This document shows, in pieces, positions 41,955 through 55,371 of a DNA stretch of 64,000 bases. This DNA comes from Chrysomallon squamiferum (taxonomy: Eukaryota; Mollusca; Gastropoda; Neomphalida; Peltospiridae): the NCBI GenBank assembly GCA_012295275.1, contig CM022672.1, positions 18,907,894 through 18,971,893 on the forward strand, written 5' to 3'. How positions within the stretch are numbered: the stretch's first letter is position 1; each line of letters opens with the position of its first letter. Below the pieces are notes generated by a model. That model worked only from the letters and a program-made list of their open reading frames with translations, was not told where the DNA came from and did not search any database. A program made the translations under genes and the position numbers.

Positions 41955-44900
41955 ATGGCAGCAGAAGATGTCCACGTCCGACTTTGTTTACAAGAAATTG
42001 TTAAATTGGACTTGGAAGTGAAAGCTATTATACAGGTATAGCTAAATTAATAAATAAATATATTTATATAAGCAGATGTTTTAATCACTAAATTTTTATA
42101 TTGCTAATTTAAGCAACCAAATTTTCTATCAATCTGTGCAATTAATTTAATGGCGTAATCAAGATATTCATATTCAGGATATAATATTTGATAAGATATA
42201 AAATTCGTGATACTGATAATGCTAATTTGTGACTTGTAATTGTACAGTTTATAATACTTAGAACAATTAATGATGAGAAAGATGTTATATAGCCGACATT
42301 ATGAGTATACTGTATTATGTCTATAGGTATTTGATATATCAATAATCATATGATTATCATATGATTATGATTATCATATGTAATAGGCGTTAAATAGGTG
42401 TGACGTAAGATTGGTAGCAGCATCAGTTCAGTGTTTCTAGCTGTTGGTAGTGCTACAGTGCTAGCTAATACCATGAATATGTCGTAAACTTAATGCTTGT
42501 GATTATCCTTATGAAAACGATCACTTGCTCACTTGCTTATAAGTTGCTATCATGTGAAAAAAAAAAAAAAGTCAAGTAGATGACATTTGCAAAAAATGAT
42601 TCTGTTTGTTGAAACATTTTTTTTCTTTTCCTAACGTTTGCATAAATAACAGTTTTATTCTCTGCCTACTTATTTTTACAGGATATCCGGGATTATGTCA
42701 ATTCATCTGACATTTTGGATGAGTTCAATATTAAAGCAAGAGAAAGGCTCAACAAATTGAGAAAAAAAGTTGATGTAAGTAATCAACATTAGTTGACATT
42801 AGTTGATGTAACCCATTCAAACCACATTGTTTTAAACTATTTTTCTTGACTGAACTATTCTTACAATTATTATAAAATTAATCATCCCCAATTTACAACA
42901 ATGATAATATTTTAGCCTGTTGATGTAAATTCATTTAATTATGTTCAGTTACTTTTATTCACAGGTTTTTTACAGGATATTGTTGTTGTTGTTTTTCATC
43001 TGTTCTTTGGATGATTTTAATATTAAACTGGAACAACAAATTAGGGAAAAGGATAAGGATCCTGAAAAACATTATGCTATTTTGAAAAATGTTGAAACCC
43101 ATTGAAAGAATTTAACCAGGTTTCTTGTAGATACTATTCATTTATGTATTTTATGTTTTAGTTCATGTTTTAATTTCATTTAGATTATTCACTTGTTTAA
43201 AAGATTAAAAATAAATTATTCTTTTTATGTTTTGTTACTTTCCGTGTCAAATCACCCAATGGTTTTGTTTTTTGTTGTTGTTGTTGTTTTTTATATGTTC
43301 TTGGTATATTTTACTTGAACAACTTGACTGGGATCCCATAAGGATCCTGAAAAGATGCTATTTTAAAAATGTTGAGACCAGTGGTGTGGGAATTTAGCCA
43401 GGTAATTTTAGATTTTTGCCAAAATGGGTGTATCTTTAACCTTTAACCCTCATATTTTAATTTCTATTTAGATTATTCATAAAATTTAAAGATTTGAAAA
43501 AATAAATTACCCATTTGTTATTGTAATTGTATTTATTAATACTTTAAAACAAATAAATCTCCATTTAAAAAAACAAAATTCCTATATTAGGATGGTTGGT
43601 TTTTGTTTGAGTAAAACAAATACTTTTCCTTCTAAATATGGTAAAATGTATATATATATACAGTAATAAATATATAATTCTTAATAACTGAGTTAATCAT
43701 AAATAATTTTATGAAAATGTATAGTTATGGTAGCAAGAACATAACATAACTGAGGTAGGACAAAATCAGCAAATTAGTTTCAGATTAATTTGTTTCAAGT
43801 CTCAATTATTGAGTTAATCTAATTAGATTTTTGTTTTGTTTTCAAGTACAGTTACTAGTCTTCGTCAAGCTAACCTTGCTACACAGCTGAAAATAGACAA
43901 AGAATCCAAAGAACAGCTTCTTTCTGGAGGAATCCAAATAAGAAAAAGGTACTTTTAAAAAAACTGATATGTAAGCAGGGAAAAGAAAACTGCATGTGGA
44001 AATTAAAATAATTCTGACTGTTCATGATAATGGATAATAAATAGTCATCAAAATCAGTTATTATTATTTTAATTTGTTCTTATTTTTTTAATTTCTTTAT
44101 TCTGCTTCTTATTGTTGTTTTTTTAATCTCCAAGGTGAAATACTAAGATATTGTTTCCAATTCATTTTCCTGTCTGGCCAAACATAAAAAGTAATATCCC
44201 TTGGTGCTTTTTGTCCAACAGAGTGCATTTCTTCTAATACTGTTTTGCTTAAAAATATATTTTGCATCTAATTTCACAGTACTGAACAATAACAGTAAAA
44301 TGTGTTGACATTTCACAGAACATCCCTTCTTTCAGAGCCCATGGAAACAAAGAGATGTTGGTGAAACAGGCAGGAGACATCAGTGAGTCACTGGTCAGTT
44401 TAAACAGAATGATGCAGGGACAGCTAGAACAGAGTGAACATACAATAGGTTTGCTAGGTAATGTGATTTTTTATATTTAGTATTCTAGGAGTCTTAATCC
44501 TTATAAAAATTGTCATTCAGTATTTTTAATGGATAGAATGATGCTTGTAGTTTGAATATGAATAGTCATTGATGCTCGCTTTACTAGGTAAATGTTTTTT
44601 AAATGAATCAAGAAATGAAACTGTGAATGGTAAGTTTAAATAGAATGATGTGAATGTGTAATATATTTTCTGGATGCTAGGTAATGCAATTTAGTGTACT
44701 GTTTATATGCTTCTTTATAGACACCTGACCTGAGCTCAAAAAATAAAACAGACTATTGGGTGCTAGTGTATTTTGAATTTTGAGATTTCTTATCTTGTGT
44801 AAATAACCATTTAGTATTCTGGTGGACCAAATCATTAATTTAAATAGTGATGTAAGGACAACTTGAACAGATTAAATATTGGACACATTAACCATGTAAC

Positions 44901-45411
44901 ATTACTTATATTATTAGTGTATTGTGAATCAGGATTCTCGTAATCCAGTGTAAATTGTCATTCAATAGGCAAAACAAAATTTTGGTTTTGGTGAAGAAAT
45001 TCAGAAATTAAATGGAAAATTATTTTCTGCAGCTATAAAAATGATGAAAAAAAAATGAAATTAATATGTACTTCCGTTCACATAATTAAAAATGTTTCCT
45101 GACATTTCCTATTTTGGTAAAACCTAGTATAATTTTTGTCAGAATAGACATACATCATACACATCTTGTTTTTCATCAAAATGTATTTACAAGTCAATGT
45201 TTGATTTCTCTTGACAGCATCATCATCAAAGACTGTATCGGAAACTCAGGATGAATTCAGAAGTATGGGTGGTCACATCAAGAATTCCCACAGACTGCTA
45301 ACAAAATATGGTCGCCGAGAACTAACAGATAGACTTTTGATTTTTCTTGCTCTGATATTTTTCTTTTCATCTGTTTTGTACATTGTAAAGAAACGCATCT
45401 GGCCTTCATGA
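41955..45411 (+). CDS. BNIP1: BNIP1 / Sec20 SNARE protein, with a damaged middle exon
   Basis: Recognised exons are 41955-42035, 42682-42774, 43847-43948, 44336-44457 and 45218-45411, with a remnant exon 3 at about 43025-43119. The first exon starts MAAEDVHVRLCLQEIVKLDL, very like vertebrate BNIP1. The last exon ends with GRRELTDRLLIFLAL, a C-terminal membrane anchor and the tail IVKKRIWPS. BNIP1/Sec20 is the Qb-SNARE of the ER syntaxin-18 complex, acting in Golgi-to-ER retrograde fusion and linked to ER structure and apoptosis. Exon 2 ends in phase 0 and exon 4 begins in phase 2, so an exon of 3n+2 bases must lie between them. The 95-bp remnant has that length, a phase-2 donor and the BNIP1-like sequence KLEQQIREKDKD. 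It carries TGA at 43103-43105 and has no AG acceptor before it. With exon 3 restored the protein would be about 228 residues, the human length. Confidence 0.87.
42973..43520 (+). repeat. Tandem duplication in the BNIP1 intron, including exon-3-like sequence
   Basis: Copy 1 (about 42973-43225) and copy 2 (about 43265-43520) share, in order: a GTT-repeat tract, a ttgttctttgg-like pyrimidine tract, exon-like sequence with aaggatcctgaaaa, tgctatttt and aaaaatgttga, a CCAGGT donor, and a downstream tttagattattca block. Copy 2 is more degenerate in its coding part but keeps a GTAATT donor. Copy 1 keeps the better reading frame, apart from one TGA. Confidence 0.8.
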
Positions 45412-45779
45412 CAAATTTATTTCAATTTGATATTTATTGATTTATTTATAAATGCTTAAATAATTGTATTAAATTTGTTAAAACAGACATTTTGAATTTT
45501 TGTTAATAATGGTCAACATAGCAAAAACAGAACAAACCCACTAAACATCGATGGAAGACATATACATTAATGGTTTCTTACTAATTAATTTTCTTCTATT
45601 TTGATATTAAATATTTAAAAAAAATTATTCTTCCTAAAAATATGATACAGTAACAAACTGGTAGATAATGATGATCCCACTTCAAAGTGACTCTTATGGA
45701 CTTAAAATTTTGGAGCATTGTTATAACTTGGGAAAAAAACAACACTCTCCAAACCCACACCTCTCATAGTAATTTTCTT

Positions 45780-45785
45780 AATAAA
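45780..45785 (+). terminator. Candidate polyadenylation signal of BNIP1
   Basis: AATAAA about 370 bp after the BNIP1 stop codon and upstream of a T-rich stretch at about 45811-45822. No cleavage site is proven. Confidence 0.45.
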
Positions 45786-47009
45786 AGAAAACTGAAACTG
45801 TAATTAAACTATTGTTTTATTTACCATATGAACAATTCCATAAAAGTACATGTCTAGCTTTAACATGATTATTTACAGAAAGAAAAACAATGTACTTGTG
45901 AAATTAGGATTTAACAAGCACTTTAAATTCATTGCTAAAAATGTCCGTTTTTAACAGTAAAACCAGCCATTGAATGCAATCGCAATTAAAGTATCTAAAA
46001 TGTTGAAAATAACGTAATGTTACACAGACTGCAATTTCTTTCAATCTAGGAGTAACACATTTTTTGAAGTGCTTGTGAAGTATGATCATTGAAAAAAATC
46101 ACTGCTTTTAGATACATAAAATTCCATTCGTATAAAAATGTCAAATAATAGATTTTCTTGAATTAGAAAATCTTAACATTTTAATATTTTATCAAAATAT
46201 TTAAATGTTTTACTTTTTACAATTTAAATAACAGCCTTATGATACTAATTTTGTTTTTTTAGTGTTTTCTCTTGACATGCATGAACAGGAATGTAGAACT
46301 ACCTTTTTAGGATTTTTAGATACTTGTTTTGGTTAGTCTTGGTGATTGGAACTCTTTACCAGATACATTAATCAGCTTGAATTTGAAATGTGGTTATTGT
46401 CATCTGCTAATGAAATGAAAAATAATTTAACAAAAATTGTGACCAAGTGATTTACCAGCATTCAGTTAAGTTATAAAATTGTATTTTTACTGTATAATGT
46501 AATAGCAGTTCACATTATTTTGAAAACTAATTTTAAAGTGATCAAAGCTGAACGTCTTAAAAATGAGAAGCTTAAGACAAAATATTTAAAATAGAAATTC
46601 AACCTTCTCCCCAAACTAAGCCAATATCCCCTTTTCCAAATGTTACAAAAAGGAATATGTATAGATATATAAATTATTTTTTAAAATGATTTCTTGTAAA
46701 ACTGTTAGAACTCTGTGAAAAAAACAAAGCATTCCTGTTATTTGGCTTGTAATGCCATAAATAAAACTGTCAAAAATTACTTCAAGGGTTTTAATTAAGA
46801 AAAAAAAGATGCCTGAATTAAATAATATCCAGATATTATTAATGTATGTATCAGACACATAACATGCATAACAGTCAAGTGAGTAAAATACAAAAACCAA
46901 AATCAAACCAAAAAAAAAAAAAAAAAACCATTTCTGATTAAGAGCCAACTCATATCAAGTGCTTACAGCAGCAACCCTGCTGTGTCCAAATTTTAAATTG
47001 TTGCCTTTA

Positions 47010-47013
<4 letters not shown>

Positions 47014-47060
<47 letters not shown>
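47014..47060. repeat. (GT)n microsatellite
   Basis: About 22 GT units between the convergent genes. Confidence 0.94.
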
Positions 47061-48631
47061 ATTATACTAATGGTCACAACATTTGTGATCAAATACAGTT
47101 ATAATCCACAATGTAGAAAAGAATTAATGCAAAAAGTACCCCATAAAAAGCTGGTTTAATAGATTGATATCTTTTAACTTTCTCAGGTGAAAAATGGACA
47201 CATTAGGGTTATTCTTTAAGCACTTGATATATAAATGCACATGCAAGTACAAAACTCCTTTGAAAAACTAATATAAGGACATCTTGTTTTTTAATATAAA
47301 GTAGAATAAAACCCCATATAATGTTAATTCAAATTATAGAAATTAAGAATATAAAACTTTAACACATTTACATGATTTAGTAAAGGCAATTTACAGAATT
47401 TAGTAAAATCTAAGTATATAAAATGGAACATACTGCAATACACCCATTACAATAAAAAAAAAAAAAAAAAAAAAAAATTTACAATCCTGCACTGGCAATT
47501 TTGTTTACATTTCAGCAATAAACAGAAAAATGGAAGTGTTAAAAACATTATGTGTAATACAAATTTATTTGTTGCATTTCAGTATATAGAGGCAGAACAA
47601 ACAGCCAGCCAAATAAATCATCAATTCATACAAACCTATTATTTTACAGATTCATGTTCTAGATTTCTCCAGAACTGTAGTTATTGTAGAGATATTTATA
47701 AGAAAATCTTTTTTTAAAAAAATCAATGACCTCCCCCATCCGTTTTATTTTGTTATCTACAATTTCTTCCTTAATAAATCCGGCACTATGTACAATTATC
47801 AAAATAAATCATTATTATTATTAATTTTTGTTTTACATAATACTTTTTAGTAATAAAAGACAATTAAGTCTACATCTAAATACAACAACAGCTTGTTACA
47901 AAAACTCGGCAAACTCATTAAAGAAATACCCAGGTCAAATGTTTTGGCTGCTCTACATAAATGTAATTGGTAAAAAAAAGGGCAGATTTTATATATATTG
48001 ACCTTTATTTCACGTTTAATTAAAAATACGTCCCTCCTTGACATGTGAGGCAAAACAAGTGTAATAAAAACTTATTTTGACACATTATTTAAACATGGAC
48101 ACAACTATCCAGATCTCAGTGTGGCTACTTAACTTATTTTTTTCTTCTTCTTTTTAAAATTAATTATTTATGGTGAACAAAACTCTGCTTAGCCTCGAGT
48201 ATACTGCCTGCCTACAATATCATTACACCTGAAAGTACACATTATTTTTATTGGTGTACAAACACACAACCTTTCATTTAATCTGAGTATTCCTTTAACC
48301 TCTCTAACATGTAATACTAATAGTACTAACATATAAGAACAGAATTTACAAAGCTTATTAAGTAATATTGCTGTTCTTTTCACCTTTCCATACTAATACT
48401 TTTGTCTTCCGAATAGGATAAGTGCAACACTTCAAAAAAAAAAAAAAAAAAAAAAAAATTAAAATTTAAGAATTAAAAATAGGTAAACGTGTTATTATTC
48501 CATTTGTAAAAGAATTTGATAAATTTCATAATAATTATGTTTGGGTAAAATTTATATTAATATCATTAACATATTTTATGTTTCACATTATGGACTTACA
48601 GGATGGACATTCAATGATCAATGTGATTTAA

Positions 48632-48633
<2 letters not shown>

Positions 48634-48691
<58 letters not shown>
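48634..48691. repeat. (AAT)n microsatellite
   Basis: About 19 AAT units. An A run follows at 48786-48808. Confidence 0.94.
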
Positions 48692-49220
48692 TATAAAATC
48701 AAATCAAATTAATGCTATTAGTAATGGTCCCAGTATTGTTTTAACATGTTATTTGCACTTTCCTGAGAAAATCTATAGGGGGGGAAAAAAAAAAAAAAAA
48801 AAAAAAAATCTGACAGTGCTGGACTAATCTGCATAATTATTTGAATGAAATGAGAGTTCAGAATGATTAGGTAACAAATGAATTTATGTTATTTACATTA
48901 TCAAACAAAGAGTCACTGATCAAATGGTTTGTAAATATATATATATATATGTACATACTTTTTCATACTAAAACATCAAGAACTGACAACTATGAACAAT
49001 TGTATAATATAAAATTTTACTTTCAAGAAGAAGCAGGCCAAATTGTCTGTTTTATAAACTGTTCACTTGAGAAAATAAGTAGATGTAGCTGTTACAGTCT
49101 ACTCCATTGGGATGAAATGTATTAATTTAAATGTAATTATCTGTCCCATGTATAAAATGTTTTCACATTTAATTAAAATAATAAAATAGTTGCCTCCTAA
49201 CAAAACAGTCATAAATTTGT

Positions 49221-49256
<36 letters not shown>

Positions 49257-49276
49257 TAGGTTGTTTGCAACAAACA

Positions 49277-51608
49277 TCAAAATGAGGGAATGTCAATAAC
49301 AAGATCTTGAAATCCATCTTCTTCATCACTGTCATCAAATAACGGAGCAACAACAGCAAGAGGGTCACCTGATTTGGAACCTGAACGGCCACTACGAGTT
49401 CCAGACTTTGGCACTTTGCCCTTGGTGGTAGTGGCTCCGCTTATGGAATCCTTTGTGTCTGTACCAGCAGTACCACTGGCTGGCTTGCCAAGCTCTGGTG
49501 GTGGTCGAGACTTGATGTTAGCTTTTCTCTCAGAGTTAACAACAGTTCCTTTCTTTTTCTCCGGCTGTGTCTCCACACGCATGGCTGCACTTGGCACAGG
49601 TCGCTTTTTCAGTGGACCAGGAATATTAACAGGTTTAGTGTCTTCAGTTTTTTTGTCTGAGTCTTGAACCAGTGGTGTTTTTTCTTGAACTGCTGCTATG
49701 ATTGGTTTCACGTCAGTCTCAGGTTTAGTTTCAGGTTTGGTCTCAGAGACTGTCTCACTGGCCTTGCTGCCTTCATTTGTGTCTGTGTTACATTCACTAG
49801 CTCCGTCTTCTGAAACCTCCACTGGTTCAAGTGTTTTGCCTTGCAGGAAACTGTCATGTTCAGAGCACACAAGAACGCCATCCACATTAAAAATGTTATG
49901 CTCTATATGTGCGGGACAGAATGAATTTGGACACAGTGTACACATCTTTTTACTCTGCTTTCCACAAACATCACAATGATGCCAGGGACATAACCATTTA
50001 CCTTATATAAAAAGAAATTGGATATTGAAAATATATTGAAATATTTTTACATGGTTTAAAAAAAAAGGAGTAAAAATCAGATTTATAATGGTTAATACCA
50101 TCATTTTCAAAAAAATCTTTTATATTTTTATGTCTAGGCCCTAAAACAAATATTATCCGACATCAACATAAATTTAAACCAAAAACAACAAATACCTGCT
50201 TTTTAAAAATGTTCAGAATGATAAGTTTATTTTAGTCTTTATTTAAATTTATCCCTGTTCATTTACATCAGTTTGAAGTCAGAAGACATTTTAATTACAG
50301 CATGTATGTTTAACACTGGTACAGAAATAAAATAATTATTAATTACCAGGTGGTGGTTTGGTAAGTTTAAGACACTGCAGATGGTAGACTTTGGGACAAC
50401 TGTTGTGATCACACATAACCAGTTCTCCTCCTTCGCCACATCGGAAACAATCATCCTCGTGTTCTTTTTTCACCTCTATCTTCTTTTTTCTTTTCTTTTT
50501 CTTAGCTTCTTTGTTCTTCTTTTCTGTAGCAACAGCTGCAGCAGTCTAATGTTGATACAATAATCACATTAATAATTTTTCTGTTTGTAACTTTTTTGGT
50601 ATCTCTAACTGAAAGTATCATTAAAATTCAATAGTTTATTTATATCTTTACATCTATTAAAGAATTTTTTTTTCTAACTTTCAAACCTTTATTTTCCTGC
50701 AACAACAAATGTATATTTGGATTTTGAATATTTAAAGACTGAAATCATCAACTGAAGATATTTTTTATTCAATTCATTTGTTTGCTATCAATTAATATGA
50801 ACAGAGAAAAGCCAGGTCACATTCAAGGTTCACAAACAAACTAATTTTATTAATAACTAATGATCTTACTTTGGGTCGGACACCAAGAAATCCACTGCAG
50901 TTTTCTGCTCCACAGTGACAAGTCTTCTTCTCATTACCCAGACAATCCAGATTGTAGTTAAATGTCAACTCTGACCCTGAAAACAGTAAACAGTTAACCT
51001 TACAGCACATAACATTAGCTCAGATACTGAAGTATTTCTTTCTTTGTAAACAAATATAAATGTCAACAGAGAATAAAAATTTTAAATTTTATTTACGTCA
51101 TTTTGTAAAAGTGAAGATGATAAATAATGTTTAGTAATGTTTATGAAAATAACAGAAAATTCGAACTAATATTAAAATAAACCAAACTATTTAAAACAAT
51201 GGTAATTAAACAGAAAATCAGAATTAACTAAAAACAGCTGTAGAGATTTCTGCTATATGTATTTGTTGGTTCCATGTATATGCTTTGAAGAAAATAGTTC
51301 AGTGAATGTTGCTGACTCAAATATTCCACAAAAATCAGATTATGCAGAAAGAAATTTGGTTCATCATTTAATGTTGCAACATTGCTCATCAATTACATCA
51401 CTGAGTTGATGCAATCGATATCATAAGTTGCACAACTTGAAAATTAATAGTATGTAAACATCAGCTTCACCAATATTACATAAAACAAAAATGTTATCAT
51501 CCCTTCATTTACAGAACAGCTTGTTCTACAAATACCACAATTCTGCCACTAAACAATTCACTTTTTTCTTGGTGAAGTCAAATAAGATCAGTCACAGCAA
51601 ATATTCAC

Positions 51609-51644
<36 letters not shown>

Positions 51645-54600
51645 AAAATCGACATTCAACACTGTTAGTTTGATTATTATTTTAAGCAAATAAAGAAGAT
51701 GGCTAAGTGAATAATTTAGCAACATGCATAAAACAAAATAAAACTTTTGTGAACTATCTTGTGTAAATTGTTATTTAGCAAAATGACACCACAACACCTG
51801 TAAACTACATATGATCATATCACTACACTTGAGAAAATAAAGCTATATACTACATGGTTTCATTTGTTTTATGGCAAACATTTCATAAAGTGTTGCTGAC
51901 TCAAATATTCCACAAAAATCAGATTATGCAGAAAGAAGTTTGGTTCATCATTTAATGTTGCAACATTGCTCATCAATTACATCACTGAGTTGATGCAATC
52001 GATATCATAAGTTGCACAACTTGAAAATTAATAGTATGTAAACATCAGCTTCACCAATATTACATAAAACAAAAATGTTATCATTCCTTCATTAAAAGAA
52101 CAGCTTGTTCTGCAAATACCACAATTCTTTGAAAATGCTGCCACTAAATGATTAACATTAATAATAATAAAAAACCCACTGTTATACAACTTTGCAGTTT
52201 GTTAATTTTATTAAGTAAATAAAGTTGTCTAAACAAATAATTTAATAACATGGATAAAACAAAATAAAATGTATGTAAACCATCTTAGTGTAAATTGTTA
52301 TCTAGCAAAATGGCAATTATTTTGTCTTTAGAAAGGCCCCACAACATCTGTAAAACTACATATCATCTCACTTTAGAATATAAAGCTATATACTACATGG
52401 TTTCATTTGTTTTATGGCAAACATTTCCAAAGTGTTGCTGACTCAAATATTCCACAAAAATCAGATCCATGCAGAAAGAAGTTTGATTCATCATTTAATG
52501 TTGCAACATTGCTCATCAATTACATCACTGAGTTGATGCAGTCGATATCATAAGTTGCACAACTTGAAAATTAATAGTATGTAAACATCAGCTTCACCAA
52601 TATTACATAAAACAAAAATGTTATCATCCCTTCATTTACAGAACAGCTTGTTCTACAAATACCACAATTCTGCCACTAAACAATTCACTTTTTTCTTGGT
52701 GAAGTCAAATAAGATCAGTCACAGCAAATATTCACATTTATATATATATATATATAAAAAAATCGACATTCAACATTGTTAGTTTGATTATTATTTTAAG
52801 CAAATAAAGAAGATGGCTAAATGAATAATTTAGCAACATGCATAAAACAAAATAAAACTTTTGCGAACTATTTTGTGTAAATTGTTATTTAGCAAAATGA
52901 CACCACAACACCTGTAAACTACATATGATCATATCACTACACTTGAGAAAATAAAGCTATATACTACATGGTTTCATTTGTTTTATGGCAAACATTTCAT
53001 AAAATATTCCACAAAAAATCAGATTATGCAGAAAGAAGTTTGGTTCATCATTTAATGTTGCAACATTGCTCATCAATTACACCACTGAGTTGATGCACAA
53101 ATATCAGCATCAGAAACTAAAATGAAAATATTTATCAACTTTTCCTTTATATAAGTTTATTCACTGATAACATTGTGATTCAAGTTATTAATTTTTGTCT
53201 CGGCTAAAATTAAATAATGGTTACCATGGAGCCAAGGAAAAGGTATTGCAATAACAAAATATAGAACTGTATGTGACAATACCAACACAATTTTTTTTAG
53301 GATTTTCAGTTGAGAAACAACTGTGGTAAATGTAAAAACTGGAAGAACTGAAAGCCAATGTTTGTCTTTTTTTTTTTTTTTTTTTACCATTTAAAAAAAA
53401 AAAAAAAAAATAATATATATATATTTTTTTTTTTTTTTATTGTGTAATGAGTTGTATATTTAATTTTTTTAAATCTCCCAAAAGTTGTTAATAGAAGAGT
53501 TATTTGGAAAAACAGACACAATTTCTTTTTTCTTGCTTCCAAAAATGATAATAAATCTAAATGTGTGAAGAATAAAGAAAGTTTATTGACAGCAAATCAA
53601 TAGCTATATATTGTTTCTTCAGTTATTATTGCAACATTGCTCACCAATTACAATACGAACGTAAAGCAATCAATATCATAAGTTGCCAGTATCTTTAATT
53701 TTTATCAGTAGTTGTTTATAGTTCAACATAGATTTTACTTAGTTTTAATAAAAAACTGAAAAAAAGGAAAAGAAATAATATCTAGATTACAACTTAAAAT
53801 AATATATGCTATTACAATTTGATCATGTAAAACTGGTCTTAATAAATCATTTTTGTATTATTATTAATACATTTAATATAAGTCCAAATAGTTTATTAGT
53901 GAAAATATTTCTGCAACTTAGGTGATGAATAAAAACAAGAATAACAAGAAAAAAAAAACTGATACCAGTTTTCAGTTCAAGTAAAAGAAATTAATTCTAT
54001 ATTAATTCTTATTTCATAAATATAGGCATTTAAAGTCAAGTTCCCAATTTATTAAAATCTGTAAAATATTTACAATAATTAAAACAATAATGAATACAAA
54101 CAGCAGATATTCATATATTCTGTTTGCACAATCAGGAAAAATATAAATGTAAATGACATGTTGATGTATTCAACTGTTATGCACAAATAATTGAACACAG
54201 AGAAGTTTCGACCATCATTTAATGTAGCAACATTGCTCACCAATTATACCATGGATATGATGTAATCAATATCATAATTTGCATAGTCTACATGTATTCC
54301 AATCATGTTATCCAGATGAAACTTTATACTGACAGTGGAAACATTTCCCAGGTTTCAAAATGTAACTTTCTGAAACTTTCAAATATGTTTCTCTTTTAAA
54401 ACAAAAACAGCACAGTGTACCATTACTGTAAGTACACCTGTAAATGAATCAACTATGCTGCAGTACAAAACATGCAGACTAAAGTGTGATTCATCAGTCG
54501 ATATTGCAACTGGTACACCAAATGCATCATGGACAACATGCAAATGGTATCATGAGTTGCATTTTATTTTTTAATACCTGAAAAAACAAATACCCATCAA

Positions 54601-55076
54601 TTACAAAAACATTATTACCCACATAAATAAACTAAATGAGACCAGAATACACTTACCAGCAGGTATAAAATGGGAGGCAAACAACCCAACCCTGATGTCA
54701 CCATTGACCATCCACTTTTGTGTTTCACAATTTGGTTGACAACAGTGGTTCATAAACCTTGATAAATTTCCTTTGGGACCAGCATCAATAATTCTACAAA
54801 AATGCAAAATTACTCATTTAAATAATTGTTAATATTGATGGTATTATTATTTTTTAAGAAACAACAACTGATTAAATTATGAAATAAATTTATGCTGCAC
54901 AATATTTAACAATGTATTTAGCTACTGACCTGTTTTTGTCAAGAGTCAACATGTAAAAGTTGGAAATATTTTCACTATGGGCTTTTTCTATTCGTCGATG
55001 ACATTCTTCTTCATCAATGAGCTCGCCTACATACTCATTCACAAACTCACCCTAGGAGAGAAAAAAATAAAAAATG

Positions 55077-55108
<32 letters not shown>

Positions 55109-55332
55109 TTAATATATCGACAAATATTTTTTAAAATTAAAAAAATAGCATTAATAACCATTAAAGTTTTTAAAAATGAACTTAACTGCAGCAACTGATA
55201 TTACTGTCTTAAACAAAATTATCAAATGCTGGTTGTTTTCCTATATATTCTCAACTTTAATAAGGAAAAGGATTTAAATCAAACTTTTCTGTACATCTTG
55301 TTATTCCTCTCTTAATTCCAGAATGTTAATAT

Positions 55333-55371
<39 letters not shown>

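Larger units (their letters stand above)
45412..49276. other. Tail-to-tail interval between BNIP1 and NSD, probably mostly 3' untranslated sequence
   Basis: No coding exon is recognised. A plus-strand AATAAA at about 45780-45785 is a plausible BNIP1 polyadenylation signal. A minus-strand AATAAA (plus TTTATT at 45816-45821) could end the NSD transcript, but minus-strand signals nearer the NSD stop codon (around 47565 and 48005) are equally possible. The interval holds a GT run (47014-47060), an AAT run (48634-48691) and several A runs. Confidence 0.5.
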
